A stretch of 64,000 nucleotides of DNA, from assembly GCA_035079385.1 (NCBI GenBank), contig JAVHKY010000052.1, forward strand, positions 10,044,001 to 10,108,000, written 5' to 3'. The translations under genes were made by a program, and so were the position numbers. Under the pieces are notes generated by a model. That model saw only the letters and a program-made list of their open reading frames with translations. It made no database searches and was not told the origin of the DNA. Positions 20,156 through 31,994 of this stretch are shown piece by piece (within the stretch, counting starts at the first letter, position 1; every line of letters begins with the position of its first letter). Origin of the DNA: Aspidiotus rigidus. Lineage: Eukaryota > Arthropoda > Insecta > Hemiptera > Diaspididae.

Positions 20156-21703
20156 ACTGTGGACGAGGGGGAGCAGGAAATAACAGAGGAAGAAGTGTCA
20201 TGCGCCATTAAGAACATGAAAAACGGGAAAGCCGTGGGTCCTGATAAAATGCATTGCGAATTGTTGAAATTACTGAGCAAGGATCGGATATCGTGTGCAG
20301 GCTTAGCTAGATTCTTCAACTCTGTAATACAGACAAACAACATTCCACAGGATTGGCTTAAATCAGTGTTCATAACGCTACCAAAAAAGAATAATGCAAC
20401 AGAATGTGGTGACTACAGGACCATCAGCCTTATGTCGCACATACTGAAAGTGCTCCTCAAGATAATACACCGTAGAATATATGAAAAGTGTGAAAGTAAC
20501 TCCGGTAGCCAACAGTTTGGCTTCAGGAATGGATATGGATGCCGGGAAGCCCTGTGTGCTTTGAATGTGTTAGCACAAAGATGCAGAGACATAAACCACA
20601 AAATGTATGTATGCTTCATCGACTATAAGAAGGCTTTTGACTGCGTTAAACACGAGAGAATGATGGAAGCTTTAAAGAACACTGGAATCAGTCAAACGAT
20701 TAGAAACTTCGTACAGAAATTATACTGGAACCAAACGGCGGTAATCCGTTGCGAGAATATGGAATCGGAGGAGATATACATCAGGAAAGGGGTGCGACAG
20801 GGATGCATCTTGTCTCCAGCGTTTTTTAATGTATATTCAGAGACCATTTTCAAGCGGGCAATTAGGAATGAAGACGGCATCAAGGTTGGAAACTTCTTTG
20901 TATCGAATATACGCTACGCCGATGACACTGTACTTATCAGTGACTCTTTGTCAGGACTGCAGGATATGCTCGAAAGAGTAGCGGCCGTTAGTGTCGAATT
21001 CGGACTGGAAATCAATTCTAAGAAAACGAAATGGATGATAATACATAGAAAGAGCGGTTCAGCAGCAATAGCCGGGCAGCAACTGGAACTGCACGGTAAA
21101 ACGATCGAAAGGATGGACAAATTTCAATATCTTGGAACATGGATGCAGGAGGAAACGGATCAATCGACCGAAATAAGGGCCAGAATAGAGAGAGCCAGAA
21201 AAGTCTTCATGAATATGAAAACGTTAATGGCCAGTAAAGAGTTGACCCTGAATTTGCGAATGCGGCTTGTAAGATGCTATGTATGGTCAACGCTTTTGTA
21301 TGGCATGGAGAGCTGGATACTCACGCGTACATTACAGGGGAAAATTGAGGCCTTCGAAATGTATATATACAGACAAATGTTGAAGATATTGTATAGGGAT
21401 CATGTCACCAATGTAGAAGTGTTACAAAGAATGTCCAAGCAAACCGAATTACTCGACACCATCCGTCAGAGAAAATTGGAGTACTACGGCCACGTTACCA
21501 GAAACGCCGAGAAATACTCCATCTTTCAGCTCATATTGCGCGGTAAAATAGAAGGAAAGAGAGGTAGAGGGAGAAGAAAATCGTCTTGGGAATCGGATCT
21601 GAGACGATGGTTCGAGTGTTCAGCTGCGGAATTGTTTGGAGCAGCGGTGGACAAGGTCAAGATAGCGTTGTGGATCGCCAAACTTCGGAAGGAGAGGGCG
21701 TAA
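20156..21703 (+). CDS. RTE-like non-LTR retrotransposon reverse transcriptase, 5'-truncated
   Basis: 514 codons, open throughout. RT motifs are KNGKAVGPDKMHCELLK (~20), FIDYKKAFDCV (~152), RKGVRQGCILSPAFFNVY and IRYADDTVLISD (~250, catalytic ADD). The C-terminal region RQRKLEYYGHVTRN...GKRGRGRRKSSW is the tail typical of RTE/BovB-type elements. The N-terminal APE endonuclease is missing and homology starts at the first codons, so the copy is 5'-truncated as usual for LINEs. The stop is followed within a few bases by an AAGAAGAAGAA tail, another RTE habit. It would copy its RNA at a nicked target, but without endonuclease it is not autonomous. Confidence 0.9.
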   Translation, partial: TVDEGEQEITEEEVSCAIKNMKNGKAVGPDKMHCELLKLLSKDRISCAGLARFFNSVIQTNNIPQDWLKSVFITLPKKNNATECGDYRTISLMSHILKVLLKIIHRRIYEKCESNSGSQQFGFRNGYGCREALCALNVLAQRCRDINHKMYVCFIDYKKAFDCVKHERMMEALKNTGISQTIRNFVQKLYWNQTAVIRCENMESEEIYIRKGVRQGCILSPAFFNVYSETIFKRAIRNEDGIKVGNFFVSNIRYADDTVLISDSLSGLQDMLERVAAVSVEFGLEINSKKTKWMIIHRKSGSAAIAGQQLELHGKTIERMDKFQYLGTWMQEETDQSTEIRARIERARKVFMNMKTLMASKELTLNLRMRLVRCYVWSTLLYGMESWILTRTLQGKIEAFEMYIYRQMLKILYRDHVTNVEVLQRMSKQTELLDTIRQRKLEYYGHVTRNAEKYSIFQLILRGKIEGKRGRGRRKSSWESDLRRWFECSAAELFGAAVDKVKIALWIAKLRKERA

Positions 21704-21799
21704 TCAAGAAGAAGAATTATTTACGTTTCGTCTTACCCCTCTATCACAAGCCAAGTTTCTTGAAACAGCGCTCCCCAGTTTTCGTATCCAAAACTAAAA

Positions 21800-21895
21800 A
21801 GATTGTGAAGCGCGGCGCTGTGGCCGTATCCAGCAAAACGACACTATTTATAACAATAGGACTGTACGTCTGGGTTACAAAGTAATATTATACTG
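21800..21895 (+). mobile_element. Terminal fragment of the GGACTGTACGTC TIR family
   Basis: Contains taacaataggactgtacgtc followed by tgggttacaaagtaatat, the terminus also seen at both ends of the 56330-56856 element and at 28920-29065. Confidence 0.6.
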
Positions 21896-22067
21896 TACTA
21901 GTGGTTGGCGGCGCGCCTGACCGCTAGCTGTGTGTTCAGTAGATATGTGTTTTGTAAATATTTGGATTTCAACGGTAAGAGCTAACTTGACAGGTAAAGG
22001 CTGTATTGCAGCAAAAAACGGACTAATTCAATATTTTACCAGTCGCAATGATTAAGGAAATGGATGG

Positions 22068-22192
<125 letters not shown>

Positions 22193-22316
22193 GTGAATCT
22201 AAAATTAGACTCATTTAAAAGGAAATTACAGCGGCTACAATTTTTGTTCTCTTCAATTTTTCTTATTTTATTTACAGCGTTTGTTGACAACTACAAGAAT
22301 GATGATACCAAACCCG

Positions 22317-23150
22317 TAGTCATCCGTTCCATTGCTGGGCATACGCCTCACAGATTCTCCTCCACCTGTCTCTGTCTAGAGCTTCCCTGTTCCATGTTGT
22401 TCCCACCCTTCTAGTTATTTCGTCCCTCCATCTTATTCTAGGCCTCCCCCTCCCTCTTGAACCCTCGTACACTTGCCATTCTGTAGTTTTCTTTGACCAT
22501 CTATCTTCCCCTCTTAAGATGTGCCCTGCGTATTTGAACTTCAATTTTTTAATTTTATATGCCACGTCCACCATTCCCGTTTTTTCCCTGATTGTTGTAT
22601 TCCTGATTTTGTCTTTCTTTTTTATGCCTAAAATTCTTCGTTCCATGGCTCTCTGGGTAGATCTAATCTTTTCTACTTGGACTTTAGTGAGGGCCCATGT
22701 TTGTGCCCCGTACGTCAGTACTGGTATTACGCACATGTTAAATATTTTTGTTTTGGCTTGCAGACTCATGTTTCCTTTGAATATTTTTCCTAAGGCCCAG
22801 TAGCTTTTCCACGCTTTTCCTTTCCTGACTTGAATTATCTTATCCATACCATTTTGAAACGATATGTTTTGTCCCAAGTACGTGTAGTTCTCAACTTTCT
22901 CGACCTGATGTGCGCCTACATTAAGATGTGCGTCATTGGTATTACTCATATAATTAGTTTTACTAATGTTTTCCTGAAGACCCACCTCCCTACATTTTCT
23001 GAATAATTCTTCTGCCATTTTTCCTAGTCCCTCATTGTTCTCGTGTATCAGTACCACGTCGTCAGCGAATTTCAGATTATTCAATTTTTCTCCATTGATT
23101 GACACTCCATTATCGTCCCAGTCTAATTTTCTGAATGCTCCTTCCAAAGT
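22317..23150 (-). pseudogene. RTE-like non-LTR retrotransposon RT C-terminal part, 5'-truncated
   Basis: The 275-codon frame at 22320-23147 starts just before the RT catalytic box NLKFADDVVLIHEN (~25-38) and runs through VPVLTYGAQTWAL and KLKFKYAGHILRG to SRGRGRPRIRWRDEI. It is a different lineage from the 20.2-kb copy. Palm motif A, fingers and endonuclease are missing. It appears to split an older repeat: the phrase ctacaatttttgttct occurs on both sides, near 22225 and 23725. Confidence 0.88.
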
Positions 23151-25735
23151 ACATAAATGAGTAAAATTCGTGTCAGGTATACAATAATTGAATTTTTAGA
23201 ACTGTGAGGTTTAACGCGTTTAAAAATTTGGAACAACGTCTACAGTGAGAAGCAGTTTTACTACGTCGGAATTTATCGTTTTTTACCATTTAGTTTTTCG
23301 CTCATTACTCCATCCAGAAGGAGTCAGAACGTTGAAATTTATCTAGAACTTTACCCGAATAAAAATAAGACTTTCAAAAAATACTGCACGTCAATAGGTA
23401 AAAGCATTCAAATAACAGGCATACAATTACAAACATATCATCGTTGTCACAGTCGCGTTTCTACAGACAGTGAGAGAAACATTCTAAGATTTCCCTACTT
23501 CCGGTAACGTTAAGAAAATAAAAAGAACACACCTCTACTGTACTGCAATTTAGAAGGTAGCACTAAAATCCGGTTCTCAAGAATTCGCGAATAAAATCAA
23601 AGAAGGCGCTCTCTATGTTTCCTGTGACGGTCATTTGCGGAAGCTGTCAAAAAGGTGATTACCCTAAAAAATTCACCCGATATATTTGAATTTATATTCA
23701 TTCGACAGGAAATCAAAAGGACTACAATTTTTGTTCTATGCATTTTTCACAAAAAATGATATTTCAGAAGGTACAGTCGATTTTATTGATTTACTGTGTC
23801 ATGGTAAAAAACGCCATGATCACCTTCTCGACATCAACAACAGCGCCCCTACAGATCGCTTTATATGCGAATATAGGATGCGAGGGTAGGAGAGAAATAC
23901 AGTAGACAGTTGCGTGTAGTTACCCTTCTTTGGAGAATTGAATCACGTCAAGTGACGTGTACAGCGAGAGCACACAATTTTTAATAAGAACTTTTTTTTT
24001 TGTGGGAGCTAAAATTTTCATTTATGGTTTAAAATTTATTCTGGAATAATACGAATATGTAGCGAAGATTTCAAGTCGATAGGTACAGCGGTTCTCGAGT
24101 TATAAAAGGACAGGCAAACAGACAGACAAATAGACAAACTTTCCACTTTATATATTAGATAGTCAGTGATGAACGTCAATTCAACTTTGTACGGCACGGG
24201 CAGTAGAGTAATCTGACTTTCTTCAGAAAAGATTACTCGACTTGTTTTGATTCTTTTCCATGGTTGTTGTTTTTGTATATGTTGTAGCAAATACACCGTA
24301 CGAACAATACCGGAAACTACCATTAGAAATACATTGAGCGCTGTTAACCCAGGAAACACAAAGGAGATTAGTAACAATCCTAGCCGCTAGTCGAAAAATT
24401 ACTATGGTAGTACCAATCCTGTCCGCTAGTCGCCATGGTACAAAAACGACACGGAAGTTTTCGGTATTGTTTGGTTGTAGTACATTTACGTCGCCAGCAC
24501 ATTTAGATTTTTTGCGTGCTTGTGCTTTTCGTTCACGCGTTTCGCAGGAAGCGTGATTTTCATTCTGTCGCGTCATATAATTCGGAACGTCGCGTCCGTC
24601 GAGGGCGCTACCGTCGCAATGGAATTGCATGTAAAAGTTCCGAGGATCAATGGTTTCCAGTTGTACTAAAACTCTACAAAATAGAGGTAAAGTTTTTAGC
24701 AGGAATTGTTTTCATTATGACTCATCATGATACAATAACTTGTTTTATCAATAGATGAAAGTTGGGAAAATAAGTCGTTCATTCAAAATTTTTGGATTAA
24801 TTCACTCTCAACTTTGCACAGAGCGAGCGAAGTTTCATTTTCTTCCGTTTACAATACGACAAAAATTATACGGATCCTCGGAATTTTGGTGATGCCACCA
24901 GAGAGCGACTCTTGTTTTGACGTTCGCAATTGTGCGAGATGCATGTGGCTGCAAAATGCACGGCATTTTACCGCGACTCTTACCGCTCGACCAGGAAGCA
25001 CGCTTGAAAGAGAAGACCATATTTCCGAGATAGGTAGGACGACGTATGGTAATGCATGTCTTTGTAATCATTATGACAGATAAATATGCAGCCACCAATA
25101 TGCTTCATGTGACAATGATGATAATTTATTTGTATGCAATAAAAGACGTTCGAGTATATTTTGTACATATAAACCAAATACTGCCCGATAAAAGTTGCGG
25201 CATTTCAACGCCGATGATGTTTGTCCACATTTGAAATGAAATCAAAGCGTATCGCTTTCGCATCGAACACTGCCTGATGAAAATCGTAGCGTTTGGAGGA
25301 GGATAACATACCTATTGATTCCATCAATTATTTCATAGTTTCTTCCTTGGTCTAACTCAAATGTTGATTTTCCTAATTTATTTATGATTTCTCCGTAAGT
25401 CTAATTCAAATTCTGATCCTATTGGTTCTACAAGTCACACAATATCTCTTGACGCCAATAATAAAGAACAATTACGAAAACCGAGCTTTATTACTGGTAC
25501 CGCAAATACAACTAAACACGCATAGATACATCCGCTGTTCATTTCGGTTCAATGACGTCATACGTTAGTAGACATGGCTGATACAAAAACACCAGTGCAA
25601 CCAAAGTTTTAAATTCGAAAATGCCCCTGTATACAGGGTTCAATTGCCAATGCATCCAGTATTCACAGACTGAAAAAAGGATGAAAGACTGAATTTTTGT
25701 TGTCAAAGTAATGTTCAAAACACACCGTTAAACTG
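23151..25735. other. No gene seen; old repeat debris
   Basis: No convincing coding region. Contains a CAGACAGACAAA-type tract at about 24110-24135 next to a dispersed AACTTTGTACGGCA motif (24184), and two imperfect tandem copies of ccgctagtcg at about 24383-24432. Confidence 0.5.
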
Positions 25736-25872
25736 TATAGTCTGTCCGCAAATAGAATGGGTCACGTAAACAAACCCACGACCCGCTTTCATGCAAAAGA
25801 AATTGATTACGATGCGAGGAAGGCGTTCGCGGGTTTGCTTACGTGACCCATTCTGTTTGCGGACAGACTATA
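25736..25872. mobile_element. Hairpin MITE (CTGTCCGC family), copy 2
   Basis: Almost perfect 137-bp palindrome with ends TATAGTCTGTCCGC and GCGGACAGACTATA. Same family as 13366-13502, in the opposite internal orientation. Confidence 0.92.
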
Positions 25873-26983
25873 ACACAATCGCGTTAAAGAACGAGAACAC
25901 GTTAACTATCGCTTTTAATAAGATTACAACTGAATCGCTTTATCGGGTTGCTGCCGGCTATTTATAGTCTCACCCTTAATTCCGGAATTCTCAAAATTTC
26001 TTCTAGAACGGCAAACAGGTTATACAAGAGTCCTTACAATCGATCCAGCATGTTCCAGGTTGTTCACGCCCATTCGGCAAACTAGTTAAGCAATAAGTGC
26101 GCTTCCTTGCGGCGTCTGCTATTATTAAAAGTTTAGCGGCATGTGCAAGCTTGGTGCTTGCGGCTTCATTGCAGAACGCCACACTATTAATTTTTAATGG
26201 TTCCTTCCTTAGTCTAATTCAAACATATTGATTCTATCAATTTTGATATCTGCAATAAACATGTCATGACGATGAAAGAGGTGAAAGATGGAGCAATATC
26301 TGTACGTGAAGCTGTGGCGATGGTATCCGTCAGCAACATGACGCAGGGATTTATTCGCTGATCATAGAAAAAAAAAAATGTTCATCTTCGCGTTGTGGTT
26401 GTCGCTCAAAAAATATGCTCTGTAATTCTCGCTGCCACAACTCGAATGAGTAAATTTGCTCATCAAAGGAAAAACAATTTAAAGTATCATTTTTTTAATG
26501 GTTTCTCTGTAGCGTAAACGTGAAGATGAGAAAATAATTTTTTCAAACTTGCCCGATTTGATTAATTTCTTATGGTTTCTTCTGTGGAGAAATAAAATCA
26601 AAAGGGTACAAATGAAAATTAGAAGAAAAAAATATAAGAAGATTGAAAAAAAAAAAAAAAAAAAAAAATGTGGAGCTTGTAGGATCTGAACTCCAAAGTA
26701 AGGTTTTTTGAAATTAGCGTAAGCGTGAAGATGAGAAAACAATTTTTAAAACACGCATGCATCGTAAGTACGTTTTTGGGAAACGATTTTCAGTGACATA
26801 GGTAACGATTTTCAGCGTTAGCGCGGAACGTGTAAAAAAACGAAATAACGTCACCGATGGTCTTTTATACACAGAAAACCGTTACAAAAAAACTATGACG
26901 TAAACATGCCGCACGAAAACGTATAGGTACTTCCAATGTACAAATTATTTGTCTTCAAAGTATTAATTGTGTTTTAAACCCTT
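25873..26983. other. No gene seen
   Basis: AT-rich, with an A-run at 26646-26668. No frame resembles a known family. Confidence 0.5.
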
Positions 26984-27106
26984 GTACAGTACACGTGTTG
27001 TAGGTGAGTCTTTATAACTCGTACATACATTGCTTCACTCGCTTTGCTCGTTCCGCTAACGTATGTACTCATTATGAAAAGACTCACCTACGCCACATGT
27101 ACTGTA
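26984..27106. mobile_element. Hairpin MITE/foldback
   Basis: TACAGTACACGTGTTGTAGG and gtgagtctttat are mirrored by actcacctacgccacatg and tactgta. Arms of ~45 bp surround a ~33-bp loop. Confidence 0.8.
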
Positions 27107-27772
27107 AATAGCCATTTTCAAACTTGCCCTTGTTTGGTGGCCAGCCGAAAAAACTCGCTCGTAACACGGTGAACGCGTGAAAACCTAAATGTACTGATTA
27201 CCTAAATGTACTACAGCATGTATACGTCAACTCAACTTTGTACGGCAGTCTCCAACGCCTTATATAAGAATTGCTGATAATGGGTGATAGCAAAATAATT
27301 TCTTGACTTTACTAGAATTATTGTTCTGTTTTTCTCTTCAGGTGCTGCAATTGTGTCACGACCTTTCACCTTTGATTATTATTGGAGTGCCCCATCTCGC
27401 AATTGAAAGCCAACGACAAATTATTCAATGAGTGATTAATACAACTACAATCTAATAAAACTGAGAGATAGTCAATTTAAAAAATTGTAAGTTCTATTCG
27501 GAATTTCGGACTGTGCAACAACAACAACAACAAAGATTTTTCAGTTTTGCGAAATTTTCTAAAAATATATTTTCCTGAAAGAGAATTTTATACTCATTAA
27601 ACTTTGTTCTTTGTGTATAAACTGTATACTCCAATTGTACATGATCATCCTTTCCTTATCAGTACTTTTTCATATATACAAAAGATACAGCTATAATTTT
27701 ACGTGGGCGACGCTAGCGCCCCTACGATATGCACACTCCAAATACTCTGCTTATGTTAAGAAAGGTTAGAAG

Positions 27773-28234
27773 CACGGTATAAGATGAAGAGGTAGTGACA
27801 CGAACGTATTCTGACTGTGGTAAACGCTGTCCGTGATTTTGAAGTAGTTCTGAACATCCCGAGCGCAGCGCTCGTGATGAAAGTGATGGGTAATGTACAG
27901 AGTCTTATGGGAACGCCGCTACTTTCAAAAATTTATTGCAGGATCAGGAATCAGCCGATGCATTTCATATTTGGCATAAAAATACCATTTAATCTACTCT
28001 ATAAAATTTTGAAAGAATCACCCTTCTAAGTAAATTCTTGGATTTTTTATAATCCTTGGAAATTTCATCAATACTAGGGTACCAACGGTACCGTCTCGGC
28101 GCAGGTGGGGTGTAGAAGGAACAGGGAAACAGGCCGAGTGTTCGCTGCAAACCTAGCGGAAGTTTGTACGTACAACTTCAAAACTGCGGACACAATTTTA
28201 GCGTTGTGTCATTACCTCTTCATCTTATACCGTG
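27773..28234. mobile_element. TIR element with 8-bp target duplication (hAT-like MITE), copy 2
   Basis: Ends CACGGTATAAGATGAAGAGG and CCTCTTCATCTTATACCGTG. GTTAGAAG (8 bp) is repeated exactly on both sides (27765-27772 and 28235-28242). 462 bp long, which agrees with the first copy once its nested MITE is subtracted (about 454 bp). Confidence 0.93.
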
Positions 28235-28242
28235 GTTAGAAG

Positions 28243-28809
28243 TATAGTCTGTTCCGTTAAGAAAGGATAGAAGTACGTATCTCGAGAACGGAACGCCCCT
28301 GGTGATTTTAATCTGTCGTTCCGTTCTCGAGGTATGTACTGAGGAGTGAGGACCTATTTGTACGAAGGGCGTCCGTCGTACGGACGTCCTTTTTGCGGAG
28401 ACCTAGATTTGTGTGCGTTTCAGATTATAAACTATCTTTTGTAAATTTTTTTTTTTTCAAACCCACAATTTTTTCCATCTCGGCAAGAAGGGCGTCCGTT
28501 GTCATATTTTCAATAATCTCTACTTTGTTTGTTTCTGGAAGTATTCAAAATGTGATTATCGTTTCTTAAGGAAGAAGAGTTGCTCTTCAATTTTCATCCT
28601 TACCATTTTTTTGATTAAACTCGTTGTTGCGGAGGTATTTTGAACTGAAACTTCAAACTAATTTCTCTGTAATGAATTTTTCTTCACGGACGCCCTTTGT
28701 ACAGATAGGTCCTCACATACCTCGAGAACGGAACGGTAGATTAAATTACCTGGAGCGTTCCGTTCTCGAGGTACGTACTTCTATACTTTCTTAACGTGGA
28801 CAGACTATA
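28243..28809. mobile_element. TIR element (TATAGTCTGTCC-type ends) interrupted by a second TIR element
   Basis: Outer arms share TTAAGAAAG, TAGAAGTACGTA and CTCGAGAACGGAACG over about 100 bp. The outermost bases resemble the 25736 MITE family (TATAGTCTGT). Each arm also has an internal inverted pair of CTCGAGAACGGAACG motifs. Confidence 0.85.
28346..28716. mobile_element. Nested TIR element (GAGGACCTAT family)
   Basis: Ends GTGAGGACCTATTTGTACGA / AAGGGCGTCCGT and the inverted counterpart ACGGACGCCCTTTGTAC. It sits in the centre of the 28243-28809 element. The termini resemble 61377-62273, 39310-39402 and 45596-45690 (GAGGA...TA...AAAAGG). Confidence 0.82.
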
Positions 28810-28919
28810 CAGTGAATGAAGTTCAGAATACGCATTTTATACTTGCAGCATTGATTTTGATGATTATCCCCGTCTGTTTTACATGATAGTACTTCCAATT
28901 CATATTACAGCAATAGCAA

Positions 28920-29065
28920 GATAGGTACAGGTATTGGTGTAACAGAGAGGGACCAATGTTCAGCGATGCTCTTTCTCTCTTACACTGCCGTTCAAAACGC
29001 AACACACTTATGTAATTGTTTCTAACAAACGACACACTTCATAACAACAGGACTGTACATCTGGT
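28920..29065 (+). mobile_element. Right-end fragment of the GGACTGTACGTC TIR family
   Basis: Shares the block with agagagggaccaatgttcag (reverse sense in the 56.3-kb copy) and the terminus ataacaacaggactgtacat with 56700-56856. Confidence 0.6.
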
Positions 29066-31520
29066 TAATGTATAGTCAATGATACAGGGGGAACCTGGGT
29101 ATTGAATTCAATAATGCAAATTAGGATGGTTCTCAAATAGTCAATTCCCAATGGTTTTATCAGTAAATTGTCCAATTGGACTACTTTCATGTAGTTCCTT
29201 TCCTTCTGTGTTTCTTATATGCAAGTTGGGAACATGGTGATACAAATTGCAATTGCAATGTTAATGCGCTAGAGGATGTACACATAAGGCGTCGCCATTT
29301 TGAATTCACTTACTTCTCTTTACCTCACTACACACTAAAGAGGAGTGAATTAACAAATTTGCACAGAATGACAAAAAAAAAAATAAATTTGAAAAAATTT
29401 GACAATAAAATTAGAATCCTATAATAATAAAGCACAGTTTGTTTACAAACCGTCGAACGTAGTGTCTGTCGGTGGCCACCGGGGTGCGCTCACTCGGTCC
29501 TGCGTGTCGACAGCGAGGGTGCTATCGGCTATCATTCAGCACAACATCGATACGTTGAATTTTTCAGAAAATTTTTATTATTATCAAAATTCATATGATT
29601 GTCATTATTATCATTCTGCTATTTTGTGTTCGAAACTTTGAAATTGGAAGACGACTGAACTGAACAACTGAGAAACAATTGATATTCATTTTTCAGCCAG
29701 AATAACGAAACAAAACTAAAAATTGTTCGATAGGATAGTGTTGGAAGACATAAATGGGTATCATTGATTTGTGATCGCATCTAGCTTCGGTTTTTCGTAT
29801 ACTGGTATTATATGAAATTTGGAACGAAATAGGATCAGCGAGAAGTTGAAATTCTAATTTCCTAAGAAAACCAATTACAAAATGAACGGCCAGGTTTTGT
29901 GTTTTCTGTTGTGGATGAAGTCTATCGGATGAAAAGATCAATAAGCGCAAGTGAACTATTACTCATTAACAGGAGAAAGAGGTTGAAAATAGTAAGTACG
30001 GTAGGTTGATGTGTTCTTGATCGATTGTAGAAATAGAATCGTGATTCGAATTATGAATACAGAACGTGATTCTCGATCACATGAAGTGATACTGCTCTTA
30101 CTTATTTATCAATCCAAGTATCCGATACTGGTATACCTAGATGAATTTTCCTCATTGTTAGACTATTTTGTAGGTACCTATGTTTTAGTCCGCAAGTACT
30201 TTGATGAATTCTCGAAATCGAAGGAAAAATTAGCCTGTGAGATTTATTTCACAAATCGCGGAACAACATTAGAAAATGTTCGATAATGTCCTAAGAGGTA
30301 GGTATTTTAATTGACAGTACTGATGATACTTGATCGCATGTAGCTTCTGCTTTTTGTGAATTATGAAATTTCAAATTATTTTGTAGGTTCTTAAGTTTTG
30401 GTTCTCAGGAACTCGAATGCTCTAAATCAAAAGAGAAGCGCAATGAGATTTAATCTACAAATCCCGAAAGTAAATAGAAAAATATCATCTGAATAGTAGG
30501 AGTAGTTTGATGTGTTTTTGATCAATTGCGATGAGTTTTTGATCAATTGCGTAAATACAATATGTAGAATCGTGATTCGAGTTATGAATACAGAACGTGA
30601 TCTTTGATTGTTTGAAATGATATCTACGCTTAATTTATTTACTTATCAATATCAATCGAAATATCCAGTTCCAGTAGGATTTTATTATCAGAGAAAGTGG
30701 TTAGATGTGGCTGTCGTGATATTTAGTGATGTTTTAACAGGCAACCTGTTCTATAGGGGGCTTTTTGAGAATCTTGCCGTCCGCTGTCCAACAAAAAACT
30801 TGGAAAAATTTGGACTATCGAGTACCTTATAAATAAAGAAGAAGAAAAAAGAAAATAATTCAAAAACATGTATAAATGAAAATGAACCACAGGTTGAGAA
30901 AGAGAATAAACAAACTTCTAAGAAGGAAATTGAAAACTTAATGCCTAAAAACGTCAGTGTTCTAGGTACATGAATTCATTGATTTGTTGTATGTTGTTGA
31001 AATCGACCTCGGACCGCCAATTTGTTATTCGTGACTATTGACGATTCAATGGCTGAACCTTGGATCAAGGAAATTTAAGGAATACAAATTTCAAAACTAA
31101 CTGACAAAAAAACAAAGTGTGTGATTAATACATCAGCCGACCCGACCCTATCAATGCCTTGTGTCGCGAGGTGTTTGTCCAAGAGGTTAGCCTACTCTGC
31201 CAGGCGCAACACTGGGTCTACAGACAAAAACTAGGTAAAAAAAATGTAATTTCAAAATTTGGTAGAAAAATTCTGAAAGATACCACATCTGAAAGAAAAT
31301 TTGAAGTAGAAGAAATTTTGTTCTTTCAACTTTTTGAGAAAATCCATATTTCTCGAGATATTTTGGTTTAAATTTGTATAGATTCATTTGACCGTTGTTG
31401 GTGGAGGTCTACTGTGACATTATTATTGCGGGTTGCATCGCGAGTGGGCTAACCTTCCCTAAAGTAACCTTGGTGCTTGTCTACATTTCAGTCATTCAAT
31501 ACCGCTTTGAAGCTGTACTA
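29066..31520. other. No gene; contains an imperfect ~0.5-kb direct duplication
   Basis: Segments 29990-30142 and 30490-30682 are diverged direct copies (both with aatcgtgattcga and ttatgaatacagaacgtgat). Further shared pieces (ttttgtaggt..., tgatcgcat.tagctt) indicate a longer duplicated block starting near 29760. A fragment of the CAGGGAACCTG satellite-bearing element lies at 30730-30838. Frames here match no family I know. Confidence 0.55.
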
Positions 31521-31523
31521 ACA

Positions 31524-31797
31524 CTAAGGAGTTTGAGAGCAGGTAAAATGGACATCCATTTTGTTTTTTAAGTGAACCTTACACCCCTTTGGTTAACATT
31601 TGGTTTATTAGATGTCCCGTCGTGCCTTTGCTAGAACCCCTTGAGCCAAGTTCGCTTAAAAAACGAATCCGTTCCTTCAAGTTACGGCTATCCATAATAA
31701 ACAAGAAAGAGGAATACTCCGACGTGGAGTATTCCTCTTTCTTGTTCGCTTAAAAGTCAAGATAGAAGCCCATTTTACCTGCTCTCGAACTCCTTAG
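31524..31797. mobile_element. TIR element carrying a PLE-terminus-like segment
   Basis: Ends CTAAGGAGTTTGAGAGCAGG and the inverse CCTGCTCTCGAACTCCTTAG. Inside, 31666-31705 matches the PLE left tail at 16168-16204 (acgaatccgttcctt, tacggctatccat), followed by a perfect hairpin at 31700-31746 with 21-bp arms. Confidence 0.78.
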
Positions 31798-31994
31798 CCG
31801 TATTACAGCCGTGACGCCGTCTTCAATTGTAAAAGGTCCGATTACTGTTAAATTGACAACACCGTTGAAGAAGGCAACGTTTATGCACCTTCTTAAGAAA
31901 ACACCTTGAAAAAAATAAGTAGTAATTGTTAATTAGCAAACACACCGGTAGTTATTAATTTCAGGAAAAAAGTGTAAATGAGTGATTGAAAGAG

